NCBI GenBank assembly: GCA_015064285.1
Contig: SVSN01000007.1
Location: forward strand, 1-64,000
Direction: 5' to 3'
Source of the DNA: Oscillospiraceae bacterium
GTDB lineage: Bacteria > Bacillota > Clostridia > Oscillospirales > CAG-272
Length of the DNA: 64,000 bases
Position numbers and translations under genes: made by a program
Notes under the pieces: generated by a model
What the model was told of the DNA's origin: nothing
What the model saw: the letters and a program-made list of their open reading frames with translations, nothing else
The model's database searches: none
Shown: in pieces, positions 49,901 through 56,561 of the stretch
How the letters are laid out: every line of letters begins with the position of its first letter
How positions within the stretch are numbered: position 1 is the first letter of the stretch

Positions 49901-52636
49901 ACGCTTCAGCTGAACATTCAGTATGCCGGAGACGATAATATCTATCAGATTGCCCGATCGCTGTTTGTTTATCCAGTAGATAAGGAAACGAATTTTATCG
50001 TCAAAGCCATTGATAAGGACACACAGAAAGAAGTTGCAGTATCCGGAGCAACGGTGGAAATCTACAGTGACAGAAACGGCAAAAATCTTGTGGCAACACT
50101 TCCGCCGACGGATGCGAACGGCAGAACTTCCTACACCTGGAACGGAAAATACAAGAATCTTTATGCGGTCGCCTATAAGAAAGTTGCATCAGAGATGACG
50201 GAACATGATGTAGCCGGAGAATATGAAAAATATTATCTGGAACTTCGTTCCGATACCATCGAACCGAGCAACGGTGAAATTACCATCGATCAGATTCATC
50301 AGGGAAAGACAGTGACTCTGCTGCTGGATCGTCCGAAATTCCATCTGAATCTGACAGTAGCGTATTTTGTACCGAAGGATAATTGGTGGAACAGACAAAA
50401 ATATAAGGAAATGGGTGCGTTTGAGGATTACTATGATGATGTTGCTGCTCTGATGAAGGAAACGAACAAGCGGCTGCTTGAGTCTACCGATGGATATTTT
50501 TGTATTGATACGGCGTATATTTATTCAACGGATAAAGATATGGTGGAAGAAGGAATTGCAGATATAAATTGTTCGTACAGAGGAAAATTCCATGTGTCTT
50601 TTGGTTCATCTACAGATTTTACCATAATAAATAATCAGTACGCAAAAGTAGGTGGAATTCATATCGCTAAATATCCTCTTCAATATCCAGAAAATTCAAT
50701 AAGTAATGATACAACATTCTATGATGAATCAAGAGTACAACACTCTGCTTTGGCTCTTGTACATGAAATAGGACATTATGTACTAGGCCTTTTGGATGAA
50801 TATCTCTCAAACGAATATGATGAACATTCTTCTGGTTATCTAGACTGGGACTATGATATTAATGAAATCGATTTATATTATGATCTTGACAAAGAATACT
50901 ATTTTGGGTTAATGAGTAATCAAATTTATAACCATGAACTTTCATATTCTGAATTATATTCATATCTATATATTATTGGAAAAAGCGATTGGAGTAATGA
51001 TATGTTGACACGTCAATATGTCAATACATATCGTGGGAAAACTAATATGTCTTGTTGGGAATGGTTAAAAAATACATATTACAGTTGGCATAATGGAGTT
51101 ATTGATTCTCCATATATATATTATTTTGAATCCCCTGCTGTATATCATAATAAATTTAATGAAGAACTGGGTTGGTATGAAGGAAATGGGGTAAAGTATC
51201 AAACTCCCCGCACCTTCTCCGATTTTACCGACACCGTAACCATAGTGGACTGCCGTACCTCTCCGACTTTGCTTTATACCAGCGAAAGCCCTGTCCTCTA
51301 CTCCGACAACAGCCTGACCTACGATGTCCGTACCCCCATTGCCTACGCGGGCGTAATCTACGACACCGCCGAGCAGACCTACAAAGTCAAGCTTATTCCA
51401 CAACTTTCCGGCGAAATCCATCTCTACGACGTCACTTCCGACGTATGTACGGAAATCCTCCTCACCGAAGCGGAGGATGGCTGTCTCTACGGTATTCTCG
51501 ATTCTTACCCCGAAGATGGCACGTCCGTCCTGTTCGAACTGGAGATGACCGATGGTACAACCTGCTATCTCAACTCCTTCTATTCCTATGTTTCCGATCC
51601 CGTTCTCGAATACAATTCCAACGATTACGGCAGCGGTTTCAACTTCACCGTCGCATTCTCCTTTGAAACCCTGAACCGCTTCATCATCACAGAAATGGAA
51701 TTTGTAGATGCTTCTCCCGCTACGCTGAACAAGGGCGGTCAGCCGTACTATATTGCTATCAAGGAAGAGACTGACTATAAAGGATATCTTTCCGCCAATG
51801 CATATGGTGCGCTTGACCTGACAACGCTCGCATGGTACCGCTTCGAGGACGGTGCATGGAATAAATGTGAGAGCGAAACGGATATCGGCATGGATGGTGT
51901 GGTTGTATCAACAGCTGCAGACGTGGAAGGACTGTACATGATTCTCGGTGAACCTGCATCGGAAGAGAACACTCTTTCCGTAATTACCGATCTTCAGGCT
52001 ATTCCTGTCGATACGATCGATGGTGGTATCCTATTTACATTTACAGACAATAATGATGCCGAAGAAGTTCTTGGTTACAGTGTTTACTACAGTAAGACTC
52101 CCTTTACCGACACCAATGACGCATTATACTATCCGAATTTGTTTACCGATTCTATCATAACACTGACTTTCCCTGAAGCCGGATGCGAATACTATCTTGC
52201 AGCTATAATACACGGATTGGAGGGCAGTATTTCTGAACTCAGTGAAGTTGTTTCCTGTGTCTCCGGTGTCCACATGATGGAAGGGAGCAATATTCCAGTA
52301 TCATGGCAGCAGAAGTATTGTTTGTGGGATATTCCTGGCGAAATCATTGACGATAAGGATAATGACGGTGACGGGCTGACGAATCTTGAGGAATATCTGG
52401 AAGGGACTGATCCACTGACTGCAGATAATTCAAACGATGTATACTCCGACCTCAACGCCGACGGCCTCACCGACGAAGCCGACGCGCTGTACCTCCTTCG
52501 TCACACTCTCCTGCCCGAGCGGTATCCCCTCCCTGCAGGTGATGCAGACTACGACGCAGATGGTACTGTGACAGCAAAGGATGCTGTGTATCTGTACAAT
52601 AAGATTCTGACGCCTGCACAGTATACGATCGATTAA
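46973..52636 (+). CDS. Giant secreted BspA-LRR, metallopeptidase and dockerin protein
   Basis: An 1887-aa protein. A signal peptide (KILAFLISAVMAVQAVPMSA) is followed by an acidic linker. Residues ~115-600 hold about 20 BspA-type leucine-rich repeats of 24 residues (CSGFTGSLTIPDSVTSI), 17 of them almost identical. Ig-like and carboxypeptidase-regulatory-like beta domains follow. HEIGHYVLGLLDEY at ~1264 is a metzincin-like zinc motif (HExxHxxGxxDE), as in CLCA-type peptidases. After fibronectin-like segments, DKDNDGDGLTNLEEYLEGTDP and a type I dockerin (DLNADGLTDEADALYLLRH; DYDADGTVTAKDAVYLYNKI) close the protein. The dockerin should attach it to a cohesin scaffold. I start at ATG 46973, 5 bp after GGAGG. 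The peptidase region is AT-rich compared with its flanks. Confidence 0.92.
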   Translation: MRTKKILAFLISAVMAVQAVPMSAAAVEAEIQETAEILEEPVLLQEEPEEPEVHVIPDVMVSEKATELYAAAVVSGDFEYAVKNDDTATITGFVGEVSGDLVIPGVIDGYTVTEIGNYAFYNCSGFTGSLTIPDSVTSIGEGAFSDCSGFTGSLTIPDSVTSIGNHAFSDCSGFTGSLTIGDSVTSIGYFAFYNCSDFTGSLTIPDSVTSIGDYAFECCSGFTGSLTIPDSVTSIGGSAFSECSGFTGSLTIGDSVTSIEDYAFFYCSGFTGSLTIPDSVTSIGESAFQNCSGFTGSLTIPDSVTSIGNYAFSHCSGFTGSLTIPDSVTSIGDYAFYNCSGFTGSLTIPDSVTSIGEFAFYDCSGFTGSLTIPDSVTSIGNCAFYYCSGFTGSLTIPDSVTSIGESAFYCCYGFTGSLTIPDSVTSIGWGAFYNCSGFTGSLTIGDSVTSIGDEAFYKCYGFTGSLTIGDSVTSIGDEAFYNCYGFTGSLTIPDSVTSIGDYAFYYCYGFTGSLTIPDSVTSIGDYAFKSCSGFTGSLIIGDSVISIGTYAFDSCSGFSGELIIGKSVTLICDSAFRSCYNFTGSLTIPSSVETIEYAAFAFCRNIHNVFFNGDIPANLGGYFFFDFPTDFTIYYPEGNTSGWTSPTWTAPDGTVYNTATFVPDQSITVEWDTASVTLIVGDSYDFSGEVRSSFKDLYAVHFTVNNRTNQADGIDYFRTESPGRYFRLDEIPSLTAGEVLTGLQVTNGLDSLELVPGEYIIRMWVKDTAGNSVYKTKELTVIEKQIVLPPETMVQPTSIKAGESAAFTLTAYEKLTDVYVQFMLTDGSWMNEDTCAEEYALSAASEEDGVYTYTADITLNTPGNMYDGNRRYFRFVYTDGEGRVNYTDLKTIVVTTDEKQIELKIISGGTQSDSMIHMNDVKIVLSVVSDDGSKPKNVSIDYLDGDSSKVSFYYNKDTRQIIGNIISTPEGEEVLYTLQLNIQYAGDDNIYQIARSLFVYPVDKETNFIVKAIDKDTQKEVAVSGATVEIYSDRNGKNLVATLPPTDANGRTSYTWNGKYKNLYAVAYKKVASEMTEHDVAGEYEKYYLELRSDTIEPSNGEITIDQIHQGKTVTLLLDRPKFHLNLTVAYFVPKDNWWNRQKYKEMGAFEDYYDDVAALMKETNKRLLESTDGYFCIDTAYIYSTDKDMVEEGIADINCSYRGKFHVSFGSSTDFTIINNQYAKVGGIHIAKYPLQYPENSISNDTTFYDESRVQHSALALVHEIGHYVLGLLDEYLSNEYDEHSSGYLDWDYDINEIDLYYDLDKEYYFGLMSNQIYNHELSYSELYSYLYIIGKSDWSNDMLTRQYVNTYRGKTNMSCWEWLKNTYYSWHNGVIDSPYIYYFESPAVYHNKFNEELGWYEGNGVKYQTPRTFSDFTDTVTIVDCRTSPTLLYTSESPVLYSDNSLTYDVRTPIAYAGVIYDTAEQTYKVKLIPQLSGEIHLYDVTSDVCTEILLTEAEDGCLYGILDSYPEDGTSVLFELEMTDGTTCYLNSFYSYVSDPVLEYNSNDYGSGFNFTVAFSFETLNRFIITEMEFVDASPATLNKGGQPYYIAIKEETDYKGYLSANAYGALDLTTLAWYRFEDGAWNKCESETDIGMDGVVVSTAADVEGLYMILGEPASEENTLSVITDLQAIPVDTIDGGILFTFTDNNDAEEVLGYSVYYSKTPFTDTNDALYYPNLFTDSIITLTFPEAGCEYYLAAIIHGLEGSISELSEVVSCVSGVHMMEGSNIPVSWQQKYCLWDIPGEIIDDKDNDGDGLTNLEEYLEGTDPLTADNSNDVYSDLNADGLTDEADALYLLRHTLLPERYPLPAGDADYDADGTVTAKDAVYLYNKILTPAQYTID
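47318..48560 (+). repeat. 72-bp tandem repeats coding for LRR units
   Basis: About 17 copies of a 72-bp unit (with TTTACGGGAAGTCTGACG and GACAGTGTTACTTC constant) run head to tail with very few differences. Only the short stretch coding for the variable residues (GDYAFYN, GESAFQN and so on) changes. Three more diverged units continue to ~48760. Such identity favours expansion, contraction and gene conversion between units. Confidence 0.95.
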
Positions 52637-52666
52637 CATCACAAACCGCATCGATACGACAAAGCG

Positions 52667-52698
52667 AAAGGACAGGTCTATTCGGCCTGTTCTTTTTT
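52667..52698 (+). terminator. Terminator of the surface-protein gene
   Basis: AAAGGACAGG (52667-52676) pairs with CCTGTTCTTTT starting at 52686, and a T run follows. It is directly followed by the GAATCATAATTTTCAACC string that opens repeat copy B. Confidence 0.85.
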
Positions 52699-52702
52699 CG
52701 CT

Positions 52703-53845
52703 GAATCATAATTTTCAACCCAGTCCCACACCCAATCACCCTCTCCTATATTTCATACCGTAACCCCGCCATTTCAGTTTTTAACCACCCCCCATTTCAC
52801 CAGATTTCCTTTCAAAAATGCGGTTTTGCACCTGTCCATCTTCTGCGGTATACTGAAACCACCACAGGGAACGGACAACCTGCACCAAAGCCGGGAACGA
52901 AAGGACAGACATCATGTCAACAAGCGAACTCATCCGCACCATTGAAGAATTGCAGACTCTGGAACAGCTGATCCGGGAAGCAGAAGCCGAAGCGGAATCT
53001 CTGAAAGACAGCATCAAAGCCGTCATGGTGGAAAAAGGTATGGAAGAAATGGAGGCCGGAACGCACATCATCCGGTATACCACCGTTCTGACCCAGCGGT
53101 TCGACAGCACCTCTTTCAAGAAAAAGTACGAAGAACTCTACCGGGCATTCACCAAGCAGACCACCAGCAAGCGATTCACCATCAGTTGAGAGAGGGGCTG
53201 CTATGAAAGAAATCAGCAAGTACAGCCGTCTGGCTATGTATCTGGAAAAGCTCTATGACCGACTGAACGAAGACTTTTTCTCCGGGGAGCTGGAACGGCC
53301 TGTCATCACCATCCAGTCTACCGCAAGAGCCTACGGGCACTACACCCTGGACGATGCATGGAGTGTGAAGGGAGAGGACTACCGAGAACTGAACATCGGC
53401 GCCGGTACACTGGACAGACCCATCGAAAACGTCCTTGCCACCCTGCTGCATGAGATGTGCCACCAATACAACGATGTGGTACTGAATGTACAGGATTGTT
53501 CCAGAGGGGGGACATACCACAACAAGCTGTTCCAGAAGACTGCGGAAGAACACGGCCTGACGGTGCGGAAAACAGAGAAGTACGGCTACAGCAGAACAGA
53601 ACCATCGGATGTACTGCTGGAATGGATTTTGAATCATAATATTCAAGAGATTCAGCTGTATCGGAATGACCTGCCAATGGTTCCTGTGGTGATACCCGGC
53701 GGAGAGACTTCCGGAACAACGGTACACACAGGAAACAAAAACGGTTCCAGACGGTACTGCTGTCCATCGTGCGGGATGATTGTCCGGGCGACCAGAGTGG
53801 TGCATGTGATCTGCGGGGACTGCGGGATGGATCTGGTGGAAAGGT
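52703..53845 (+). repeat. Direct repeat copy B (1.14 kb)
   Basis: The partner of 35334-36476 in the same orientation. The leader, both genes and their spacing are kept, with scattered base changes and a 2-bp length difference overall. It lies about 220 bp before the right att copy. Confidence 0.92.
52914..53189 (+). CDS. 91-aa coiled-coil protein of the duplicated cassette (copy B)
   Basis: Almost the same protein as at 35543, with changes clustered in the middle (SIKAVMVEKGMEEMEAGTHI against SIKDAMVEQGTEELEVGTHI). The C-terminal half is unchanged. The reading frame and the substitution pattern show both copies have been kept as working genes. It is 13 bp before the SprT-like gene. Function is unknown. 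Confidence 0.8.
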   Translation: MSTSELIRTIEELQTLEQLIREAEAEAESLKDSIKAVMVEKGMEEMEAGTHIIRYTTVLTQRFDSTSFKKKYEELYRAFTKQTTSKRFTIS

Positions 53846-53847
53846 AA
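53203..53847 (+). CDS. SprT-like zinc metalloprotein (copy B)
   Basis: A 214-aa near-copy of the protein at 35834. HEMCHQYND (HExxH) and the C-terminal zinc-ribbon cysteines (CCPSCG, CGDCG) are intact. Differences are mostly conservative (TLDDAW for TLYDAW, EEHGL for ETHGL), which suggests both copies are under selection or that the duplication is recent. AGAGGGG precedes the ATG. A terminator follows at 53872, and then the island's right end. Confidence 0.88.
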   Translation: MKEISKYSRLAMYLEKLYDRLNEDFFSGELERPVITIQSTARAYGHYTLDDAWSVKGEDYRELNIGAGTLDRPIENVLATLLHEMCHQYNDVVLNVQDCSRGGTYHNKLFQKTAEEHGLTVRKTEKYGYSRTEPSDVLLEWILNHNIQEIQLYRNDLPMVPVVIPGGETSGTTVHTGNKNGSRRYCCPSCGMIVRATRVVHVICGDCGMDLVER

Positions 53848-53871
53848 TTGGGGGAAAGATTTAGACTATAT

Positions 53872-53900
53872 AAGGGGGAGCAAAAAAGTCCCCCCTTTTT
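53872..53900 (+). terminator. Terminator after the copy B cassette
   Basis: AAGGGGG (53872-53878) pairs with CCCCCTT (53891-53897) over an A-rich loop, with T residues after it. Confidence 0.8.
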
Positions 53901-53986
53901 AGTCAGAATGATATACCACAGTTCGGATAATTTGACACAGTCCATCTTCTGTGCTATACTTTCTTACGAAAAAATACAAACCACAT

Positions 53987-54009
53987 TTGGTTTCCAATTT
54001 GGTTTCCAA
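53987..54009. repeat. Doubled TTGGTTTCC motif, right integrase arm-site candidate
   Basis: TTGGTTTCCAAT followed by TTGGTTTCCAA, about 60 bp inside the right att copy. It matches the pair at 23022-23044 except for one base. Confidence 0.65.
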
Positions 54010-54067
54010 CACATTTTCGGGAGACTGCATACACCTGAAATAACAAGGTATTTCCTTGCGATTTCGC

Positions 54068-54135
54068 CTATAGCCAAGCGGTAAGGCAGAAGTCTGCAAA
54101 ACTTTTATTCCCCGGTTCGATTCCGGGTGGCGCCT
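54068..54135 (+). pseudogene. Displaced 3' part of tRNA-Cys (right att site)
   Basis: From CTATAGCC to GGCGCCT the sequence equals the tRNA-Cys at 22791 from base 5 on. The first four acceptor bases are replaced by TCGC, so base pairs 1-72 to 4-69 cannot form, and no promoter like TTGACA/TATAAT stands before it. It is the original 3' end of the target tRNA gene, pushed aside by integration of the island. Confidence 0.93.
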
Positions 54136-54148
54136 TGAATAACGAAAG

Positions 54149-54176
54149 ACAGTCTCCGATTCGGGGGCTGTTTTTT
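54149..54176 (+). terminator. Duplicated tRNA-Cys terminator in the right att copy
   Basis: The same ACAGTCTCCG/CGGGGGCTGT hairpin as at 22876, with a shorter T run. It shows that the duplicated att sequence continues past the tRNA. Confidence 0.85.
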
Positions 54177-54415
54177 GTTGCTTGTGGGCAAAAAGGAGAC
54201 CCGGTTTTTTGTACAGAATGCCTGTGGGAAGCGGACGAGCGTTTCCGAATGGTTATGGCTTGCGGAAAGCATATGCCCGTACAGTATTATGGCACGAGAC
54301 AATGTCGAAAACAGACTACCAGAAATCGGTTCATTATTCGCAAGAGTATATGGTATCCCTACAGTACGATGCATATTTATATCACCAGTTTCGCAGGTAT
54401 TTTTGCTTCTGCGAA
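54177..54415. other. Short backbone stretch without a supported gene
   Basis: Three overlapping plus-strand ORFs of 90-112 codons are listed, but none shows a ribosome site, family motif or preferred codon use. I see nothing else here before the terminator of the SRAP gene. Confidence 0.4.
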
Positions 54416-54452
54416 GAAAAAGGTTTCCGCACGATTGTGTTGAAACCTTCTT
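54416..54452 (-). terminator. Terminator of the dinB-SRAP operon
   Basis: AAGGTTTC (54420-54427) pairs with GAAACCTT (54442-54449) and a TTTTTC tract follows on the minus strand. Confidence 0.75.
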
Positions 54453-54454
54453 GA

Positions 54455-55093
54455 TTATACCGCAACTGCTTCCAGCATACAGCTGTTGCCGCGCCTCAGT
54501 TTTTCACGGCTGAAGTAATCGTCGTACAGCCAGTTTTCTACCTCATGTTTTCCCAGAATCAGCGGCATCCGGTCATGGATTGCCTCTATCGTCAGGGTGG
54601 GACGGGTGGTCAGAATGACTGCGTGTTCTGTATTATCGAAAACATGGGTCATACCGGCCAGGTAAACCAGCCCTTCGCCGATATGGTATTTCCGCTTATC
54701 CGGCGACCATTCGTAATAACCGGAGGTGGGAATGGCTACGCGCCGGTTTACCACATCATCCCGGAAAAATCGTTTTTCCATGGCGGTTTCCGCACGGGCG
54801 TTGATCACCAGACTGGTACGGCGTGTCGGCTCATGGGCCAGCTCCGTCGGATCTGCCAGCGCACCGGCCAACGTAAGGCTTACAGGACGGTTGTTTTTTG
54901 TCTCCACAAACGGATAGCCCCACTTCACAATCTTGGCTCTGAGAAAATATCCGCCGCCATACAGGACAGGGATTTCATCTCCGGGAAACACTTCGCCGCG
55001 CATCAGGAAACGATTCGCATTTCCTTTTTTCTCCCGTTCCACGATGGCCGCCAGTTCCTCATCTTCAATCCATGCCTGATATCTTCCGCACAT
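54455..55093 (-). CDS. SOS response-associated peptidase (SRAP, YedK/HMCES type)
   Basis: A 212-aa protein. It starts MCGRYQAW, where Cys2 is the residue that crosslinks abasic sites in single-stranded DNA after Met removal. SLVINARAETAMEKRFF holds the conserved Asn-Ala-Arg-x-Glu, and RRVAIPTSGYYEWSPDKRKYHI holds the GYYEW motif with the catalytic Glu. VILTTRPT and HDRMPLIL include the active His. It protects abasic sites during replication. ATG 55093 is set by AGGGGGG and by the need for Cys at position 2. It is 44 bp after dinB and under the same LexA-type promoter. Confidence 0.96.
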   Translation of the reverse strand: MCGRYQAWIEDEELAAIVEREKKGNANRFLMRGEVFPGDEIPVLYGGGYFLRAKIVKWGYPFVETKNNRPVSLTLAGALADPTELAHEPTRRTSLVINARAETAMEKRFFRDDVVNRRVAIPTSGYYEWSPDKRKYHIGEGLVYLAGMTHVFDNTEHAVILTTRPTLTIEAIHDRMPLILGKHEVENWLYDDYFSREKLRRGNSCMLEAVAV

Positions 55094-55137
55094 AAAATCC
55101 CCCCTGTCGTTTACTGATTTCTTCCGGTGAACATGAT

Positions 55138-56376
55138 TCACATCCGCTGTACATCCTGCAGAGAATACCCGATCCGCCGACTGGAAAGCTTGCCAACGGC
55201 CAGATAACCGCCGTTGGTAACTGCATGGGTGCCGTAGCGTTCCCGGATGGTGTCCATAGTATTTTCCAGCGACAGCAGACGTTCTCTTTTCCGATGATCT
55301 GTGAAGAGATCCAGCTGTTCCGGTACATTTTCCCTGTCGATGCCGATGGCGCGCACAGTAACGGAACGGAGCGGCAGACGCCAGGTATGTTTTCTTTGGA
55401 ACAGCATGGCTGCTTCTCCGGCAATTTCACGGGCCAGCTGGGTTCTGTGTGGCAGCTGACACTGGTATTCCCGGACGGTCATGTCGTTTTCCCGTACCTG
55501 TACCGCTACGCCGCCTGCACTGAGACGGTTGGCGCGGAGCTTTGTACCCACTTCTTCTGCCAGCTCTTCCAGGACATACCGTACTTCTGTCTGGTCTACC
55601 AGATCCCTGACGGTAGTGGTACCGTGACCGATGGACTTGATGGGTTCTGCTTCCGCCTGCCAGAGTACCCGGGAGTTTTCCAGGCCGTTGGCATACACCC
55701 ACAGCATTTTCCCCAGTTTGCCCAGCCAGGATTCCAGATATTCCACTTTCATGTTTGCGATATCGCCGATGGTGCGGCAGCCGCGGTAGTAAATTTTTTT
55801 GTACGTTTTCATCCCCACGCCCAGCATTTCAAAAGCCGGCAGGGGCCATACGATTTCCCGGAAGCTTTCATAGGGGATTTCCGTGACGGCATCCGGTTTT
55901 TTCATGTCTGAACCCAGTTTGGCAAAGACCTTGTTGAAGGAAACGCCCACCGAAATGGTCAGACCTGTTTCTGCTTTGACGGTACGACGCAGCTTTTCCG
56001 CAATTTCCCGGCCGCTGCCGAACAGATCCCGGCTTGCAGTGACATCCATCCAGCATTCGTCAATGCCCATGGATTCGATCTGATCTGTAAACCGGCTGTA
56101 GATCCGGCGGACCGCCTTGGAATAGTAGAGATATTCGTCGTAATGGGGTTCGGCGATGACCAGATCGGGACACTTCACCCGGGCCTGATAAATACTTTCC
56201 CCTGTCTGGATACCGAATTTCTTGGCGATGTTGTTCTTGGCCAGTACAATACCATGGCGCTGTTCGGTTTCGCCGCCGACGATCATAGGTACATCCCGGT
56301 ATTCCGGATGTTTGAGGCTTTCAACGGATGCAAAATAGTTGTTCAGATCACAGTGCAGTATGGTGCGTGTCTCCAT
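55138..56376 (-). CDS. dinB: Y-family DNA polymerase IV/V
   Basis: A 412-aa protein. TILHCDLNNYFASVESL holds the first metal Asp of Y-family polymerases. SMGIDECWMDVT has the Asp-Glu pair, and ISVGVSFNKVFAKLGSDMKKPD is the typical palm/thumb block. The helix-hairpin-helix (MKVEYLESWLGKLGKMLWVYANG) and little-finger domain follow. It has QLDLF near the C-terminus (VPEQLDLFTD), a beta-clamp binding motif. ATG 56376 lies 8 bp after GGGGGG; the ORF-track GTG is too close to that site. It copies past DNA lesions and is controlled by a LexA box in its promoter. Confidence 0.94.
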   Translation of the reverse strand: METRTILHCDLNNYFASVESLKHPEYRDVPMIVGGETEQRHGIVLAKNNIAKKFGIQTGESIYQARVKCPDLVIAEPHYDEYLYYSKAVRRIYSRFTDQIESMGIDECWMDVTASRDLFGSGREIAEKLRRTVKAETGLTISVGVSFNKVFAKLGSDMKKPDAVTEIPYESFREIVWPLPAFEMLGVGMKTYKKIYYRGCRTIGDIANMKVEYLESWLGKLGKMLWVYANGLENSRVLWQAEAEPIKSIGHGTTTVRDLVDQTEVRYVLEELAEEVGTKLRANRLSAGGVAVQVRENDMTVREYQCQLPHRTQLAREIAGEAAMLFQRKHTWRLPLRSVTVRAIGIDRENVPEQLDLFTDHRKRERLLSLENTMDTIRERYGTHAVTNGGYLAVGKLSSRRIGYSLQDVQRM

Positions 56377-56440
56377 GTCTGCCACCCCCCTTTGAGAATA
56401 ATGCGAACATACAATCAGAACGCCTGTTTGCTGTGTCTAT

Positions 56441-56469
56441 AGTATACACGAACAATGGTTCTTTGTCAA
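56441..56469 (-). promoter_or_regulatory. dinB promoter with a LexA box between -35 and -10
   Basis: On the minus strand TTGACA (56469-56464) and TATACT (56446-56441) are 17 bp apart. CGAACAATGGTTCT (56449-56462), the Gram-positive LexA pattern CGAAC-N4-GTTC, fills the spacer, so LexA would block polymerase until SOS induction. Confidence 0.9.
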
Positions 56470-56513
56470 GGGGGTTGCAGAAAAAAAGAACAAAAGTTTT
56501 TCTTTGGAGAATG

Positions 56514-56544
56514 GAAAAACGCCTGCTTCCGGAGAAACAAGCGT
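56514..56544 (-). terminator. Terminator of the solute-binding-protein gene at 56562
   Basis: ACGCTTG pairs with CAGGCGT (one mismatch) on the minus strand and TTTTTCC follows. Confidence 0.7.
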
Positions 56545-56561
56545 AAAATCCGAATGATATT

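Noticed and set aside
54068-54135. Second tRNA-Cys gene
   Set aside because: The acceptor stem cannot pair at positions 1-4 and there is no promoter, so it is the displaced att copy, not a working tRNA.
54135-54513. Small plus-strand ORFs after the right att site
   Set aside because: Three overlapping frames of similar length, none with a ribosome site or recognisable motif; one even starts in the tRNA fragment.
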